A stretch of DNA of 64,000 bases, taken from the NCBI RefSeq assembly GCF_017874735.1, contig NZ_JAGGLV010000010.1:186001-250000 (forward strand). Reading direction: 5' to 3'. Of this stretch, positions 17,479 through 25,844 are shown one piece after another (within the stretch, counting starts at the first letter, position 1; the number at the start of each line of letters is the position of its first letter). Source of the stretch: Paenibacillus silagei (GTDB lineage: Bacteria; Bacillota; Bacilli; Paenibacillales; Paenibacillaceae). The notes below the pieces were generated by a model, which searched no databases, had not been told where the DNA came from, and saw only the letters and a program-made list of their open reading frames with translations. A program made the translations under genes and the position numbers.

Positions 17479-18037
17479 TCTGAACAAACTGCATCAATAC
17501 AAGGAGTCCTTCGGTTATTTCGCCTTGCAGCTTATGTACCCGGAGAAGCTGGATTTCCATCCGGCTTTTCTGGAAGAGACGTTTGACCCTGCTCACCCGG
17601 GATATGCCCACGTGCAGACGTACTGGGAGCAGATGCAGAGCTTCAGCCTGGAAGAGATTCAGGAGAACTATGCGGCTACGTTTGATTTTCAGAAGGACTG
17701 TGCGCTCTACATGACCTATTTCAAATTCGAGGATGCCAAGGAGCGCGGGCAAATGCTCGCCAAGCTGAAGCTGCTGTACGAAATGTTCGGCCTTGTCATG
17801 CCGGAGAGCGAGTTGCCCGATTATTTGCCGCTGATGTGTGAATTCATCTATGCCGCGCAGTGGCTGGATGTCCCCGGCGCGCCGGAGAACTTCCGGATGC
17901 TGATGGCGATTCTGGAGGATGGAACCTATCATCTGGTGAATGCGCTGGAGCAGCGGGAGAGTCCTTATTATCACCTGGTTAAAGGGTTGCGGGAAACCTT
18001 CAAAGCTTGTGCGGAACAGGAGGCCCTAAGTCAATGA
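17471..18037 (+). CDS. narJ: Nitrate reductase assembly chaperone
   Basis: 188 residues from a GTG at 17471 that overlaps the narH stop; longer in-frame starts lie inside narH and lack support. It is all helical and matches the TorD/DmsD/NarJ chaperone family (SFGYFALQLMYPEKLDFHP, YAATFDFQKDCALYMTYFKF, LPLMCEFIYAAQW). NarJ binds apo-NarG and directs molybdenum cofactor insertion in the cytoplasm; it is not part of the final enzyme. The length is close to B. subtilis NarJ. Confidence 0.95.
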   Translation: MIDLNKLHQYKESFGYFALQLMYPEKLDFHPAFLEETFDPAHPGYAHVQTYWEQMQSFSLEEIQENYAATFDFQKDCALYMTYFKFEDAKERGQMLAKLKLLYEMFGLVMPESELPDYLPLMCEFIYAAQWLDVPGAPENFRMLMAILEDGTYHLVNALEQRESPYYHLVKGLRETFKACAEQEALSQ

Positions 18038-18720
18038 ATATGATGGGTCAGTTTTTATGGGTTATTTTCCCCTATATGTGTATGGTCGTATTTATCGGCG
18101 GGCATATTGCCCGCTACCGCAAGGATCAATTCAACTGGACCGCCAAATCCAGTGAATTCATTGAGAAAAAACAGCTGAAATTCGGCAGCATTCTGTTCCA
18201 CCTCGGCATTATGCCGGTCATTCTGGGCCATATCGGCGGACTCGCCGTTCCCAAGTCCTGGCTGGAGGCTGTCGGTGTCAGCGATCATATGTACCATATC
18301 GGTGCTGTATACATCGGGGGAATCTTCGGTGCGGCCACCCTGGCCGGGATGCTGATCCTGACCTCACGGCGCTTCACACTGAAGAACGTCCGCCGGCTCA
18401 GCAGCGCCTCCGATCTGATCGTTAACTCGCTCCTGCTGTTCATTGTGTTCATGGGGATGTATTCCACGATTGTTACGAATGCCGTACAGCCTGAGTTCGA
18501 CTACCGGGATACAATCTCCGTGTGGTTCCGCGGCTTGTTCATGTTCCGCCCGGACCCGTCGCTGATGAGCGGAGTACCGTTCTCCTTCAAGCTGCACATC
18601 CTGTCAGGGTTCGCGATCTTTGCCTTCTGGCCATTCACCCGGCTGGTTCATGTATGGAGTGTTCCGTTGAATTATGTAGGCAGAAGTTATATCCTATACA
18701 GAAGAAATAAATCAAATTAA
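18034..18720 (+). CDS. narI: Respiratory nitrate reductase, gamma subunit (cytochrome b)
   Basis: 228 residues with five membrane helices. The ATG at 18034 overlaps the narJ stop (ATGA) and has AGGAGG 10 bases upstream. Haem ligands His56 and His66 (FHLGIMPVILGHIGG) fall at the same numbers as in E. coli NarI, and the second pair is near FKLHILSG and LVHVWS. It oxidises menaquinol at the membrane and passes electrons to NarH. Last structural gene of the operon; nreA follows after about 50 bases. Confidence 0.97.
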   Translation: MNMMGQFLWVIFPYMCMVVFIGGHIARYRKDQFNWTAKSSEFIEKKQLKFGSILFHLGIMPVILGHIGGLAVPKSWLEAVGVSDHMYHIGAVYIGGIFGAATLAGMLILTSRRFTLKNVRRLSSASDLIVNSLLLFIVFMGMYSTIVTNAVQPEFDYRDTISVWFRGLFMFRPDPSLMSGVPFSFKLHILSGFAIFAFWPFTRLVHVWSVPLNYVGRSYILYRRNKSN

Positions 18721-18771
18721 CGGAAGAGCAGCGTGGACTTCTTTCCCTGTTCAATCCGAGGAGAGAAAGCG

Positions 18772-19230
18772 ATGATGAGTAAGGTGGATTACCAGACCCG
18801 GCTGGACCAGATTCGCGCGGCGCTGGGATATGACTTCATGTCGCTGGCGTTCGCCGAACCGGCGGAGTATGACTATGCGATCCGCTGGAAATACGCCTCA
18901 GGCAATATAAGTGACCGGTACAAACGGATTGTGCTGCAATCCGGCAGAGGGATTGCCGGCATCGTGTTCAAGACCGGTAAGCCGTTCCTGATCCCTTCGG
19001 TGAAGCTTATGGTGAAGCCCGACAGCCTGTTCAATTATCCCATCACCAAGATGGAGAATCTGAACAGCATCGGGGCGGTGCCGATGTGGAATGATGCCCG
19101 CGTGGCAGGCGTGCTTCTCGGCGGCTTCAGAGGGGACCGGCAGGTGACCGCTGAGATGCTGCGTGACCTGGAAGCGACGGCGCGGGGCGGCATTGGAGAC
19201 TTGGACGGGAAGGAATTGTTGCTCAGTTGA
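18772..19230 (+). CDS. nreA: NreA, GAF-domain nitrate receptor
   Basis: 152 residues from the ATG at 18772 (GAGGAG 8 bases upstream). A single GAF domain: YDFMSLAFAEPAEYDYAIRW, GRGIAGIVFKTGKPFLIPSV, MENLNSIGAVPMWNDARVAG. In Staphylococcus carnosus NreA binds nitrate and controls NreB autophosphorylation, so kinase activity needs both low oxygen and nitrate. The order nreA-nreB-nreC directly after narI repeats the staphylococcal arrangement. The stop overlaps the nreB start. Confidence 0.93.
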   Translation: MMSKVDYQTRLDQIRAALGYDFMSLAFAEPAEYDYAIRWKYASGNISDRYKRIVLQSGRGIAGIVFKTGKPFLIPSVKLMVKPDSLFNYPITKMENLNSIGAVPMWNDARVAGVLLGGFRGDRQVTAEMLRDLEATARGGIGDLDGKELLLS

Positions 19231-20273
19231 TGAACCCCGCTACGGATTTGCGCAGTGAGCTAATGACGAAGCTGTTCGAGAACAGCTCGGAGGCGATGTT
19301 CTTTTTTGACCGGCAAGGGAAAGCCCTGGCGATGAATCCGGCTGCCGAGACGATCGTCGACAAGGATATTCTAAGGCAGCTGTATCAGGGGAATCCTGAA
19401 GCGCTCTGCGGGACTTGCCGGGGATATACCAGCGAGACGGAGCTGCGGACCTGCCTGAATTGTTATTTTCACACCCCGGACTCGGAGGAGTTCACCTCTT
19501 ATCAGGTCTATCTCGAGACCAGGGACAAGGGAATTGTGCCTTATGCCGCGACCTTTCACACAATAGATGAAGAGAACGGAATCCGGGTCTTTATGCTCAG
19601 GGACTTAACGAGACAGTTCAAGACGCAAGAGAAGTTCTACCAGAACAAGATGATGAAGCATATTATTGAAGCCCAGGAGAATGAACGCAAGCGGATCTCC
19701 CGCGAACTGCATGACAGCGTTGCGCAAGAGCTGATGAGTGCCGTGATTGATCTGCGTGTGCTGAAATATATGACAGCCGATGACGGCCTGCTGAAGAAAG
19801 TGAAGCAAACCGAAGTGTCGATGACCCGTCTGCTGAGTGATATCCGCAACCTGTCGGTGGAGCTTAGGCCGGCTGCCCTGGATGATTTCGGTCTGGAGGC
19901 GGCTTTCCGCTCCCACTTCAAGCGGGTGGAACAAACGTATGGACTCGTGATTGAGTATGAATCCCGGCTGACCGAGAAGAGGTACGGGAGTGAGATTGAG
20001 ACGGTCATGTACCGGGTATGCCAGGAAGCGGTGCTGAATGCACTGAAGTATGCCCAGGTCGACAGTGTCAAGGTATCGCTGACCGAGAACGGCGGCATGC
20101 TGCAGCTGCTGATTCAGGATGAAGGGATCGGCTTCCATCTGGGCGATGAGCCTGCCGGAACAGGCTTGGGCTTGTTCGGGATGCAGGAGCGGGCGGAGCT
20201 GGTGGGCGGAATTTTCAGCGTGGATTCAGAGACCGGCAAGGGGACACGGATTATGCTGCAGGTTCCTGTATGA
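19230..20273 (+). CDS. nreB: NreB, oxygen-sensing histidine kinase
   Basis: 347 residues from the ATG at 19230, overlapping the nreA stop. The N-terminal PAS domain holds four cysteines, spaced C-x2-C-x11-C-x2-C (CGTCRGYTS, then CLNC), at about 60, 63, 75 and 78. This is the spacing of the oxygen-labile [4Fe-4S] cluster in S. carnosus NreB. Then come a HisKA_3 dimerisation helix with RKRISRELHDSVAQELM and an ATPase domain (EAVLNALKYAQ, GTGLGLFGMQERAELVGG). It has no membrane segment, so it is cytoplasmic. It phosphorylates NreC under anaerobic conditions. Confidence 0.96.
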   Translation: MNPATDLRSELMTKLFENSSEAMFFFDRQGKALAMNPAAETIVDKDILRQLYQGNPEALCGTCRGYTSETELRTCLNCYFHTPDSEEFTSYQVYLETRDKGIVPYAATFHTIDEENGIRVFMLRDLTRQFKTQEKFYQNKMMKHIIEAQENERKRISRELHDSVAQELMSAVIDLRVLKYMTADDGLLKKVKQTEVSMTRLLSDIRNLSVELRPAALDDFGLEAAFRSHFKRVEQTYGLVIEYESRLTEKRYGSEIETVMYRVCQEAVLNALKYAQVDSVKVSLTENGGMLQLLIQDEGIGFHLGDEPAGTGLGLFGMQERAELVGGIFSVDSETGKGTRIMLQVPV

Positions 20274-20301
20274 TGGGCCGAAGGAAAGGAATGAGCTTCT
20301 G

Positions 20302-20949
20302 ATGAAGATCGTCATTGCGGACGACCATGCGATCGTGCGCAGCGGATTCTCGATGATTCTTAATTTTCAGGATGATATTGAAGTGATCGGAGCAGCGGCG
20401 GACGGCAGGGAAGCCTACACCATGGTCGCCAAGCTCCGGCCGGATATCCTGATCATGGATTTAAGCATGCCTCCGGGGGAAAGCGGGCTGACCGCAACCG
20501 GCAAGATCAAGGAGGATTATCCCGACACCCGGATCCTGATTCTGACGATGCATGACGATGATGAATATCTCTTCCATGTCTTGAAGAACGGGGCCTCCGG
20601 GTATGTGCTCAAGAGTGCGCCGGATGAGGAGCTGCTGCTGGCCATCCGGACGATTTACGAAGGCGGTACTTATATTCATCCCAAGATGGCTACCTCGCTG
20701 GTCCGTGAGTTCATTAAGCAGGATAAGACCGGCGGGACGGAGGATCTGTTCGAGCTGCTGTCCAAGCGGGAGCTGGAGATTCTGCCGCTCATTGCCAAGG
20801 GATACGGGAATAAGGAGATTGCCGAGAAGCTCTTTATTTCCGTGAAGACCGTGGAGGCCCACAAGGCCAAAATTATGGAGAAGCTTAACCTTAAAAGCCG
20901 GCCCGAGCTGGTCGAATACGCTTTGAGGAAAAAAATGCTGGATTTCTGA
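20302..20949 (+). CDS. nreC: NreC, LuxR/NarL-type response regulator
   Basis: 215 residues from the ATG at 20302; longer in-frame starts would lie inside nreB. The receiver has IADDHAIVRSGFSMIL and the phosphoacceptor Asp in LIMDLSMPP. The C-terminal LuxR HTH is LSKRELEILPLIAKGYGNKE followed by SVKTVEAHKAKIMEKL. It should activate narG and narT through GGG-N4-CCC palindromes, several of which lie upstream of both. It sits 28 bases after nreB. Confidence 0.95.
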   Translation: MKIVIADDHAIVRSGFSMILNFQDDIEVIGAAADGREAYTMVAKLRPDILIMDLSMPPGESGLTATGKIKEDYPDTRILILTMHDDDEYLFHVLKNGASGYVLKSAPDEELLLAIRTIYEGGTYIHPKMATSLVREFIKQDKTGGTEDLFELLSKRELEILPLIAKGYGNKEIAEKLFISVKTVEAHKAKIMEKLNLKSRPELVEYALRKKMLDF

Positions 20950-20972
20950 CCGGCCACTGGAGGGTTAGCTGC

Positions 20973-21500
20973 ATGCCGGAACATACAAACCTTAAGTTTA
21001 CGCTGCCCGCGATGCGCATCCTTGAGAATGAACACCGCTATTTATCTTTTCTGATGGAGGAATGGCATGCCATTGTCCTCTGGTTTGAGCAGGAGCAGAT
21101 TACGCTGGAAGCGGCAAGAGCACAGCTTGAGAAGCTGCGCCAGGCGGTGCTTGCGTTCGGCGTTCCGCTGAAGCGGCACACGGAGAAGGAAGAGACGTAT
21201 TTCTTCCCGCTGCTGGGCCAGTATATCGGCTTCGACCAGGGCCCGCTGGCAGGCATCCAGGAGGAGCACCGCGAGATTGACGGGTACATCGGGCATTTCC
21301 TGCATCACTCTGAGGGAGATATCGGCCAGATGACGCTCGCAGCTATCCGTTCAGCGGTGCATGATGCGGGAGAGGCCTTCGAGGTGCTGACGGTCCATTT
21401 TGTCAAAGAAGAGACCGTAATCTTCCCGATGGGCGAGAACCAGCTGAGTCCGAAGGACAAGGAACGGCTAGGCGGACAGTTAAATACGCTGATTACGTGA
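20973..21500 (+). CDS. Hemerythrin-domain protein, last gene of nar-nre operon
   Basis: 175 residues. The HHE pattern is visible as His21 (ENEHRYL), His69 with Glu73 (KRHTEKEETYFFPL), His in IQEEHREIDGYIGHFLHH, and VHFVKEETVIFPM near the end. The fold resembles the C-terminal part of the Ric/ScdA iron-sulfur repair proteins, but the N-terminal ScdA_N module is missing. A role in NO or O2 handling, or repair of NreB/NarH clusters, is inferred from context. The gene starts 23 bases after nreC and ends at a strong terminator. Confidence 0.88.
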   Translation: MPEHTNLKFTLPAMRILENEHRYLSFLMEEWHAIVLWFEQEQITLEAARAQLEKLRQAVLAFGVPLKRHTEKEETYFFPLLGQYIGFDQGPLAGIQEEHREIDGYIGHFLHHSEGDIGQMTLAAIRSAVHDAGEAFEVLTVHFVKEETVIFPMGENQLSPKDKERLGGQLNTLIT

Positions 21501-21507
21501 AAAAAAC

Positions 21508-21539
21508 AGCCGCTCCAATTCCAACTGGGGCGGCTTTTT
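21508..21539 (+). terminator. Terminator of the nar-nre operon
   Basis: AGCCGCTCCA pairs with TGGGGCGGCT across an 8-base loop and is followed by TTTTT. It begins 8 bases after the hemerythrin stop codon. Confidence 0.93.
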
Positions 21540-21710
21540 GATACTTTTGTAATAGAAGAATTTACACTTTTTCAATTGATGTCCAGTATGGACTGCTTTT
21601 CAGCCGGAGCATCTTTATCTGTGTAAGGATTCATTATGATCTCAGTCAATAGGTTTATTATATCATGGCAGAATTACGCGTTGTAGACAAAATCAGTCTT
21701 TTTGTATACA

Positions 21711-21857
21711 TATAATGCTATTCTGTCCCTAAAACTCTGTAACGCATACAGTGAATTGGGCGGCGTTATTTTTTACAAGAATTTATATGTTTTGGGGTCC
21801 CCGCAAAGTACCTGAGTCACCACCTACGCTAAAGCCCCACTCTGTGGGGTTATTTTA
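21711..21857 (+). ncRNA. Candidate structured RNA upstream of narT
   Basis: A perfect TATAAT (21711-21716) is followed about 120 bases later by CCCCAC-TCT-GTGGGG and TTATTTTA, a terminator-like end. Between them GGGGTCCCC (21794-21802) and CGCAAAGTACCTGAGTCACC give further pairing chances, including GGGG with the CCCC of the last stem. There is no ORF. The -35 region is poor. I could not match it to a riboswitch or sRNA family I know. Confidence 0.35.
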
Positions 21858-21920
21858 GGGTTTACCCTGTCAGGGAAAGGGGACTCCCCTATATCTGAGC
21901 CGGGGGACGGCGGATACAAT
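21857..21920 (+). promoter_or_regulatory. narT promoter with two NreC-like palindromes
   Basis: AGGGTTTACCCT (21857-21868) exactly fits AGGG-N4-CCCT; AGGGGACTCCCCT (21878-21890) is a second palindrome centred about two helical turns away. A -10 box TACAAT lies at 21915-21920, which puts the second palindrome near -43, typical for activation by a NarL-type regulator. Confidence 0.65.
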
Positions 21921-21983
21921 GAGTACAGGAAGTATCGATTACAGGAAATCATCACAAGAAAAAACGGCGAAAAGGTGAAACGA

Positions 21984-23474
21984 ATGATTAAAAAAATGCA
22001 ATTGCCGCTGCAAACCTTAAACTTGATTACCGGATTCATGGTGTGGGTGATTATCTCTTCGCTGATGCCCTTTATCTCGGAGGATATCAGCATTCCTTCC
22101 GGGCGGCTGGCGATGGTCACGGCGATTCCGGTCGTGCTTGGCTCGATTCTGAGAATTCCGCTGGGCTATTATGCGAATATTCTGGGGGCACGGATTATTT
22201 TTATGTCCAGCTTCGTGCTGCTGCTGTTCCCGGTCTACTTCATCAGTGTGGCTTCAACCGTAACCCATCTGATTATCGGCGGCCTGTTCCTGGGTGTCGG
22301 CGGTGCGGTTTTCTCCGTAGGGGTAACCTCTCTGCCGAAGTACTATCCGAAGGAGAAGCATGGTCTGGTTAACGGTATCTATGGGATCGGGAATCTCGGT
22401 ACAGCGGTTACGACCTTCTCAGCGCCAATCCTGGCAGCACAGTTCGGCTGGCAGACTGCGGTCAAAATGTATCTGATTCTGCTGCTGGTATTCATCGCCC
22501 TCAACTTCTTCTTCGGAGACCGTCAGGAGCCTAAGCTCCGCACTCCGATTATTGAACAGATCAAGGGCGTGTCCAGGAACGAGAAGCTGTGGCTGTTCTC
22601 CCTGTTCTATTTCATTACCTTTGGCTCCTTCGTAGCCTTTACCATTTATCTGCCGAATTTTCTGGTATCCAGCTTTGGTCTGGAAAAAGTGGACGCCGGG
22701 ATGCGCACCGCCGGCTTCATCGCAGTAGCGACCTTCTTCCGTCCGATCGGCGGCTGGCTAGCCGACAAATTCCAGCCTTTGTTCTTACTGATCTTCACCT
22801 TCAGTATATATACGGTGGCTGCCATTATTCTGGCATTCATGCCGGACATGGGCCTGTATACGGCAGGCTGCCTGGCGATTGCGGTAAGTGCCGGAATCGG
22901 CAACGGTGTTATTTTCAAGCTGGTACCGTTGTACTTCAATAAGCAGGCGGGGATTGCCAACGGGGTCGTGTCGATGATGGGTGGTCTGGGCGGATTCTTC
23001 CCTCCGATTATGCTATCGGTGATTCATGCGGCAACCGGACAATATTCCATCGGCTTCATGCTGCTGTCCCAGGTGGCGCTGGCCAGTCTGGTGCTTGTGG
23101 TGTGGCTGTACTTCCAGGACCGGCTTGCTCTCACCTCTGAGGTGTTCAATTCAACCGGCCAGGGGATTCTGGTTACGGATGTGTCCGGCCACATCAAGAC
23201 GGTCAATCCGGCGTTCACGAAGCTTACCGGCTACACCGAAGAAGAGGTGCTGGGCAAACAGCCAAGCCTGCTGAAATCCGGCCGCCAGCCGAAGGACTTT
23301 TACCGCGTGATGTGGGGTGAGGTCAAGTCAAAGGGCATGTGGCAGGGCGAGATCTGGAACAAGCGCAAGAATGGGGAAGAATACCTGCAGTGGCTGAATA
23401 TCAGCGCTGTGAAGGATGAGACCGGTGAAGATGTCCGGTATGTAGGCACCTTCAGCGATATTACACAGAAATAA
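21984..23474 (+). CDS. narT: Nitrate/nitrite MFS transporter fused to a C-terminal PAS domain
   Basis: 496 residues. Residues 1 to about 375 are a 12-helix NarK/NasA transporter with the family motif GGVGGAVFSVGV-like Gly-rich helix, SLPKYYPKEKHGLVNGIYG-GNLG and KQAGIANGVVSMMGGLGGFF. Residues about 385-496 form a PAS/PAC domain (NSTGQGILVTDVSGHI, AFTKLTGYTEEEVLG, WQGEIWNKRKNGEEYLQW, VRYVGTFSDIT). There is no kinase or output module after it. Classical NarT/NarK has no such domain, so transport may be gated by a signal. The ATG at 21984 is chosen since AAAGGTGA lies 6-7 bases before it; GTG at 21975 is possible. First gene of the narT-moeA-moaA-ilvB unit. Confidence 0.93.
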   Translation: MIKKMQLPLQTLNLITGFMVWVIISSLMPFISEDISIPSGRLAMVTAIPVVLGSILRIPLGYYANILGARIIFMSSFVLLLFPVYFISVASTVTHLIIGGLFLGVGGAVFSVGVTSLPKYYPKEKHGLVNGIYGIGNLGTAVTTFSAPILAAQFGWQTAVKMYLILLLVFIALNFFFGDRQEPKLRTPIIEQIKGVSRNEKLWLFSLFYFITFGSFVAFTIYLPNFLVSSFGLEKVDAGMRTAGFIAVATFFRPIGGWLADKFQPLFLLIFTFSIYTVAAIILAFMPDMGLYTAGCLAIAVSAGIGNGVIFKLVPLYFNKQAGIANGVVSMMGGLGGFFPPIMLSVIHAATGQYSIGFMLLSQVALASLVLVVWLYFQDRLALTSEVFNSTGQGILVTDVSGHIKTVNPAFTKLTGYTEEEVLGKQPSLLKSGRQPKDFYRVMWGEVKSKGMWQGEIWNKRKNGEEYLQWLNISAVKDETGEDVRYVGTFSDITQK

Positions 23475-23516
23475 ACGGATGAACGGATGCTCAGTCCGGC
23501 ACCCGGTGAGGAGCAG

Positions 23517-24767
23517 ATGAAGGTGGAGAAGACCAGAACCCCGGTTACTGTAGCGGAAGCTGTACAGCGGGTAACCGGAAGAGTATGCCGCACAGGGACG
23601 GAGACTGTTCCGCTTCATGCAAGCTATGGACGTATTCTGGCCGGGCCGCTCACCGCTACCCATGATGTACCGCATTTCACCCGTTCCCCGTATGACGGCT
23701 ATGCCATCGCTTCAAGGGATTCGGCCGGTGCTTCCGGCAGTAACCGGGTCAGCTTCACTGTGGTGGATCATATTGGGGCAGGGGAAGTCTCGCAGGCTGT
23801 GATCGGCCCTGGCGAAGCGGTACGGCTGATGACGGGGGCAGCACTGCCTGCCGGGGCAGATGCGGTAGTCATGTTTGAACAAGCAGTCTCCGCGGGGCAG
23901 ACGTTTACGATCCGCAAAGCGTTTGCGCCGCAGGAGAATCTGTCCCTGCAAGGGGAGGATATGCAGGCGGGTGAGACTGTCATTCCGGCAGGCAGCTTCA
24001 TTCATCCCGGGGTTGTGGCGCTGCTTGCTACCTTCGGCTACGGGGAGGTTAAGGCAGGGAAGCGGCCGGTGGTGGGGATTCTATCCACGGGCACCGAGCT
24101 GCTGGCTGTGACAGAACCGCTCGCTCCCGGCAAAATCCGTAACAGCAACGGGCCGATGATTGCCGCCCAGCTCGCCCGGATGGGCATTCCGTACCGGATC
24201 TATGATACGGCAGCAGACCGACTGGAAGTATGCCTGCAGACCGTCCGCCAGGCGCTTGCTGAGACCGACTGTCTGATCACGACGGGCGGAGTGTCAGTGG
24301 GCGATTTTGACTACCTGCCGGATATATACAAGCGCCTTGGAGCCGATGTGTTGTTCAACAAGGTAGCGATGCGTCCAGGCAGTGTGACTACAGTGGCAGT
24401 GGCCGGGGACCAATTCCTGTTTGGACTGTCCGGCAATCCGTCGGCTTGCTTCACCGGCTTCGAGCTGTTCGTAAGACCTGCCCTGCTTAAGATGATGGGG
24501 GCGGACCATTTGTATCTGCCGCGTACGACAGCCGTGCTGGCGGAGGATTTCGCCAAGGCGAACCCGTTCACCCGGTTCATCCGGGCGGTATATGACGGCA
24601 CTACGGTACGGCCTGCCGGCTTCAACAAATCGAATGCTGTCTCGTCCATCGCACGCGGCAATTCCCTGATTGTGCTGCCGGGCGGAACAAGAGGCTTCGC
24701 CGCAGGAGATCAGGTGGATGTCCTGCTGCTCGGGGTTGAAGAGGGCATGAATGATTGGGTGCTGTAA
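23517..24767 (+). CDS. moeA: Molybdopterin molybdotransferase MoeA
   Basis: 416 residues from an ATG at 23517 preceded by GGTGAGGAG; an in-frame ATG at 23487 lacks a good site. Motifs: FTRSPYDGYAIASRDS, TGAALPAGADAVVMFEQ, GILSTGTELL, CLITTGGVSVGDFDYL and FGLSGNPSACFTGFELF. It inserts molybdate into adenylylated molybdopterin in the cytoplasm, a step required for NarG. It lies 42 bases after narT, so cofactor supply and nitrate uptake are probably co-transcribed. Confidence 0.96.
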   Translation: MKVEKTRTPVTVAEAVQRVTGRVCRTGTETVPLHASYGRILAGPLTATHDVPHFTRSPYDGYAIASRDSAGASGSNRVSFTVVDHIGAGEVSQAVIGPGEAVRLMTGAALPAGADAVVMFEQAVSAGQTFTIRKAFAPQENLSLQGEDMQAGETVIPAGSFIHPGVVALLATFGYGEVKAGKRPVVGILSTGTELLAVTEPLAPGKIRNSNGPMIAAQLARMGIPYRIYDTAADRLEVCLQTVRQALAETDCLITTGGVSVGDFDYLPDIYKRLGADVLFNKVAMRPGSVTTVAVAGDQFLFGLSGNPSACFTGFELFVRPALLKMMGADHLYLPRTTAVLAEDFAKANPFTRFIRAVYDGTTVRPAGFNKSNAVSSIARGNSLIVLPGGTRGFAAGDQVDVLLLGVEEGMNDWVL

Positions 24768-24799
24768 GGCTAAGTGTACGGGAAGGGAGATAGACGCAC

Positions 24800-25816
24800 A
24801 TGAATTATCATCCACTGCAGGATCAGCTGCGGCGGCCTATCCACGATTTGCGGATTTCGGTCACGGACCGGTGTAATTTCCGCTGCTCCTACTGCATGCC
24901 GAAGGAGATATTCGGTGACGATTATGCCTTTCTTCCATCCGGTGAGCTGCTCACCTTCGAAGAGATCAGCCGGCTGGCGGGGCTGTTCGTCTCGCTTGGC
25001 GTCAGCAAGATCCGCCTGACCGGGGGCGAGCCGCTGATGCGCCGCCATCTGCCGGAGCTGGTTACCAAGATCTCCGCCATTCGCGGTGTAGAGGATATGG
25101 GACTGACGACGAACGGAGTTCTGCTGGGCGGACAGGCAGCGCCGCTGTATGCTGCAGGCCTGCGCAGGCTGAATGTCAGCCTGGATGCGCTGGAGCCGGG
25201 GCTGTTCGGCAGAATGAACGGACGCGGCTTCAGGCCGGGAATGATTCTGGATGCTATAGATCAGGCGGCAGCCGCCGGGTTCGAGGTCAAGGTAAATATG
25301 GTTGTCCAGCGGGGCGTGAACGAATCTGAGATTCTTCCTATGGCCGCCTACTTCAAGAAGCGGAAGATCACGCTGCGCTTCATCGAGTTCATGGATGTCG
25401 GCAACGATAACGGCTGGAGCTATGATAAGGTCGTCACCAAGCAAGAAATCCTGCGGCAGCTGCAAAGCGTCTATACACTGGAAGCTCTTGAGCAGAATTA
25501 CAGCGGCGAGGTCGCGCAGCGCTACGGCTATCTTGGCAGTCCGGCTCAGATCGGCTTCATCACTTCCGTGTCCGAATCCTTCTGTTCCACCTGCTCGCGT
25601 GCCCGGCTGTCTTCTGACGGTAAGCTGTATACCTGCCTGTTTGCCTCTAAGGGCTTCGACCTTAGGGCCATGCTGCGCGGCGGGGCTGGCGATGAGGAGC
25701 TGCTGGCAGCAATTAAGCAGGTATGGGAGCAGCGCAGCGACCGTTATTCCGATGAGCGGACGGAAGAGACCCGCAGAAGCAAGGCCAAGATTGGCATGTC
25801 CTATATTGGAGGATAA
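24800..25816 (+). CDS. moaA: GTP 3',8-cyclase MoaA
   Basis: 338 residues. Radical-SAM cysteines Cys25, Cys29, Cys32 (DRCNFRCSYCMP), SAM-binding LTGGEPLMR, and a second cluster CSTCSRARLSSDGKLYTC. The conserved C-terminal Gly-Gly (MSYIGG) is present. It makes the first pterin intermediate from GTP, before MoaC. MoaC, MoaD and MogA/MoaB are not in the window and must be elsewhere. Cotranscribed with moeA (32-base gap). Confidence 0.97.
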   Translation: MNYHPLQDQLRRPIHDLRISVTDRCNFRCSYCMPKEIFGDDYAFLPSGELLTFEEISRLAGLFVSLGVSKIRLTGGEPLMRRHLPELVTKISAIRGVEDMGLTTNGVLLGGQAAPLYAAGLRRLNVSLDALEPGLFGRMNGRGFRPGMILDAIDQAAAAGFEVKVNMVVQRGVNESEILPMAAYFKKRKITLRFIEFMDVGNDNGWSYDKVVTKQEILRQLQSVYTLEALEQNYSGEVAQRYGYLGSPAQIGFITSVSESFCSTCSRARLSSDGKLYTCLFASKGFDLRAMLRGGAGDEELLAAIKQVWEQRSDRYSDERTEETRRSKAKIGMSYIGG

Positions 25817-25821
25817 TTCGT

Positions 25822-25842
25822 ATGACAAGGGGCGAAGTGTAG
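25822..25842 (+). CDS. Six-codon mini-ORF before ilvB-like gene
   Basis: ATG ACA AGG GGC GAA GTG TAG has GGAGGA 8 bases upstream and ends two bases before the ATG of the acetolactate synthase gene, which itself has a weak site. This could couple translation by reinitiation. The GGAGGA also encodes the moaA C-terminal Gly-Gly, so it may be coincidence. Confidence 0.25.
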   Translation: MTRGEV

Positions 25843-25844
25843 CT

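Noticed and set aside
21790..21857. Molybdenum cofactor, c-di-GMP or fluoride riboswitch before narT
   Set aside because: The conserved core sequences I know for these classes do not match; kept only as an unclassified RNA candidate.
25395..25844. N-terminal extension of the acetolactate synthase
   Set aside because: It lies out of frame within moaA and does not resemble the enzyme family; the ATG at 25845 begins the conserved domain.
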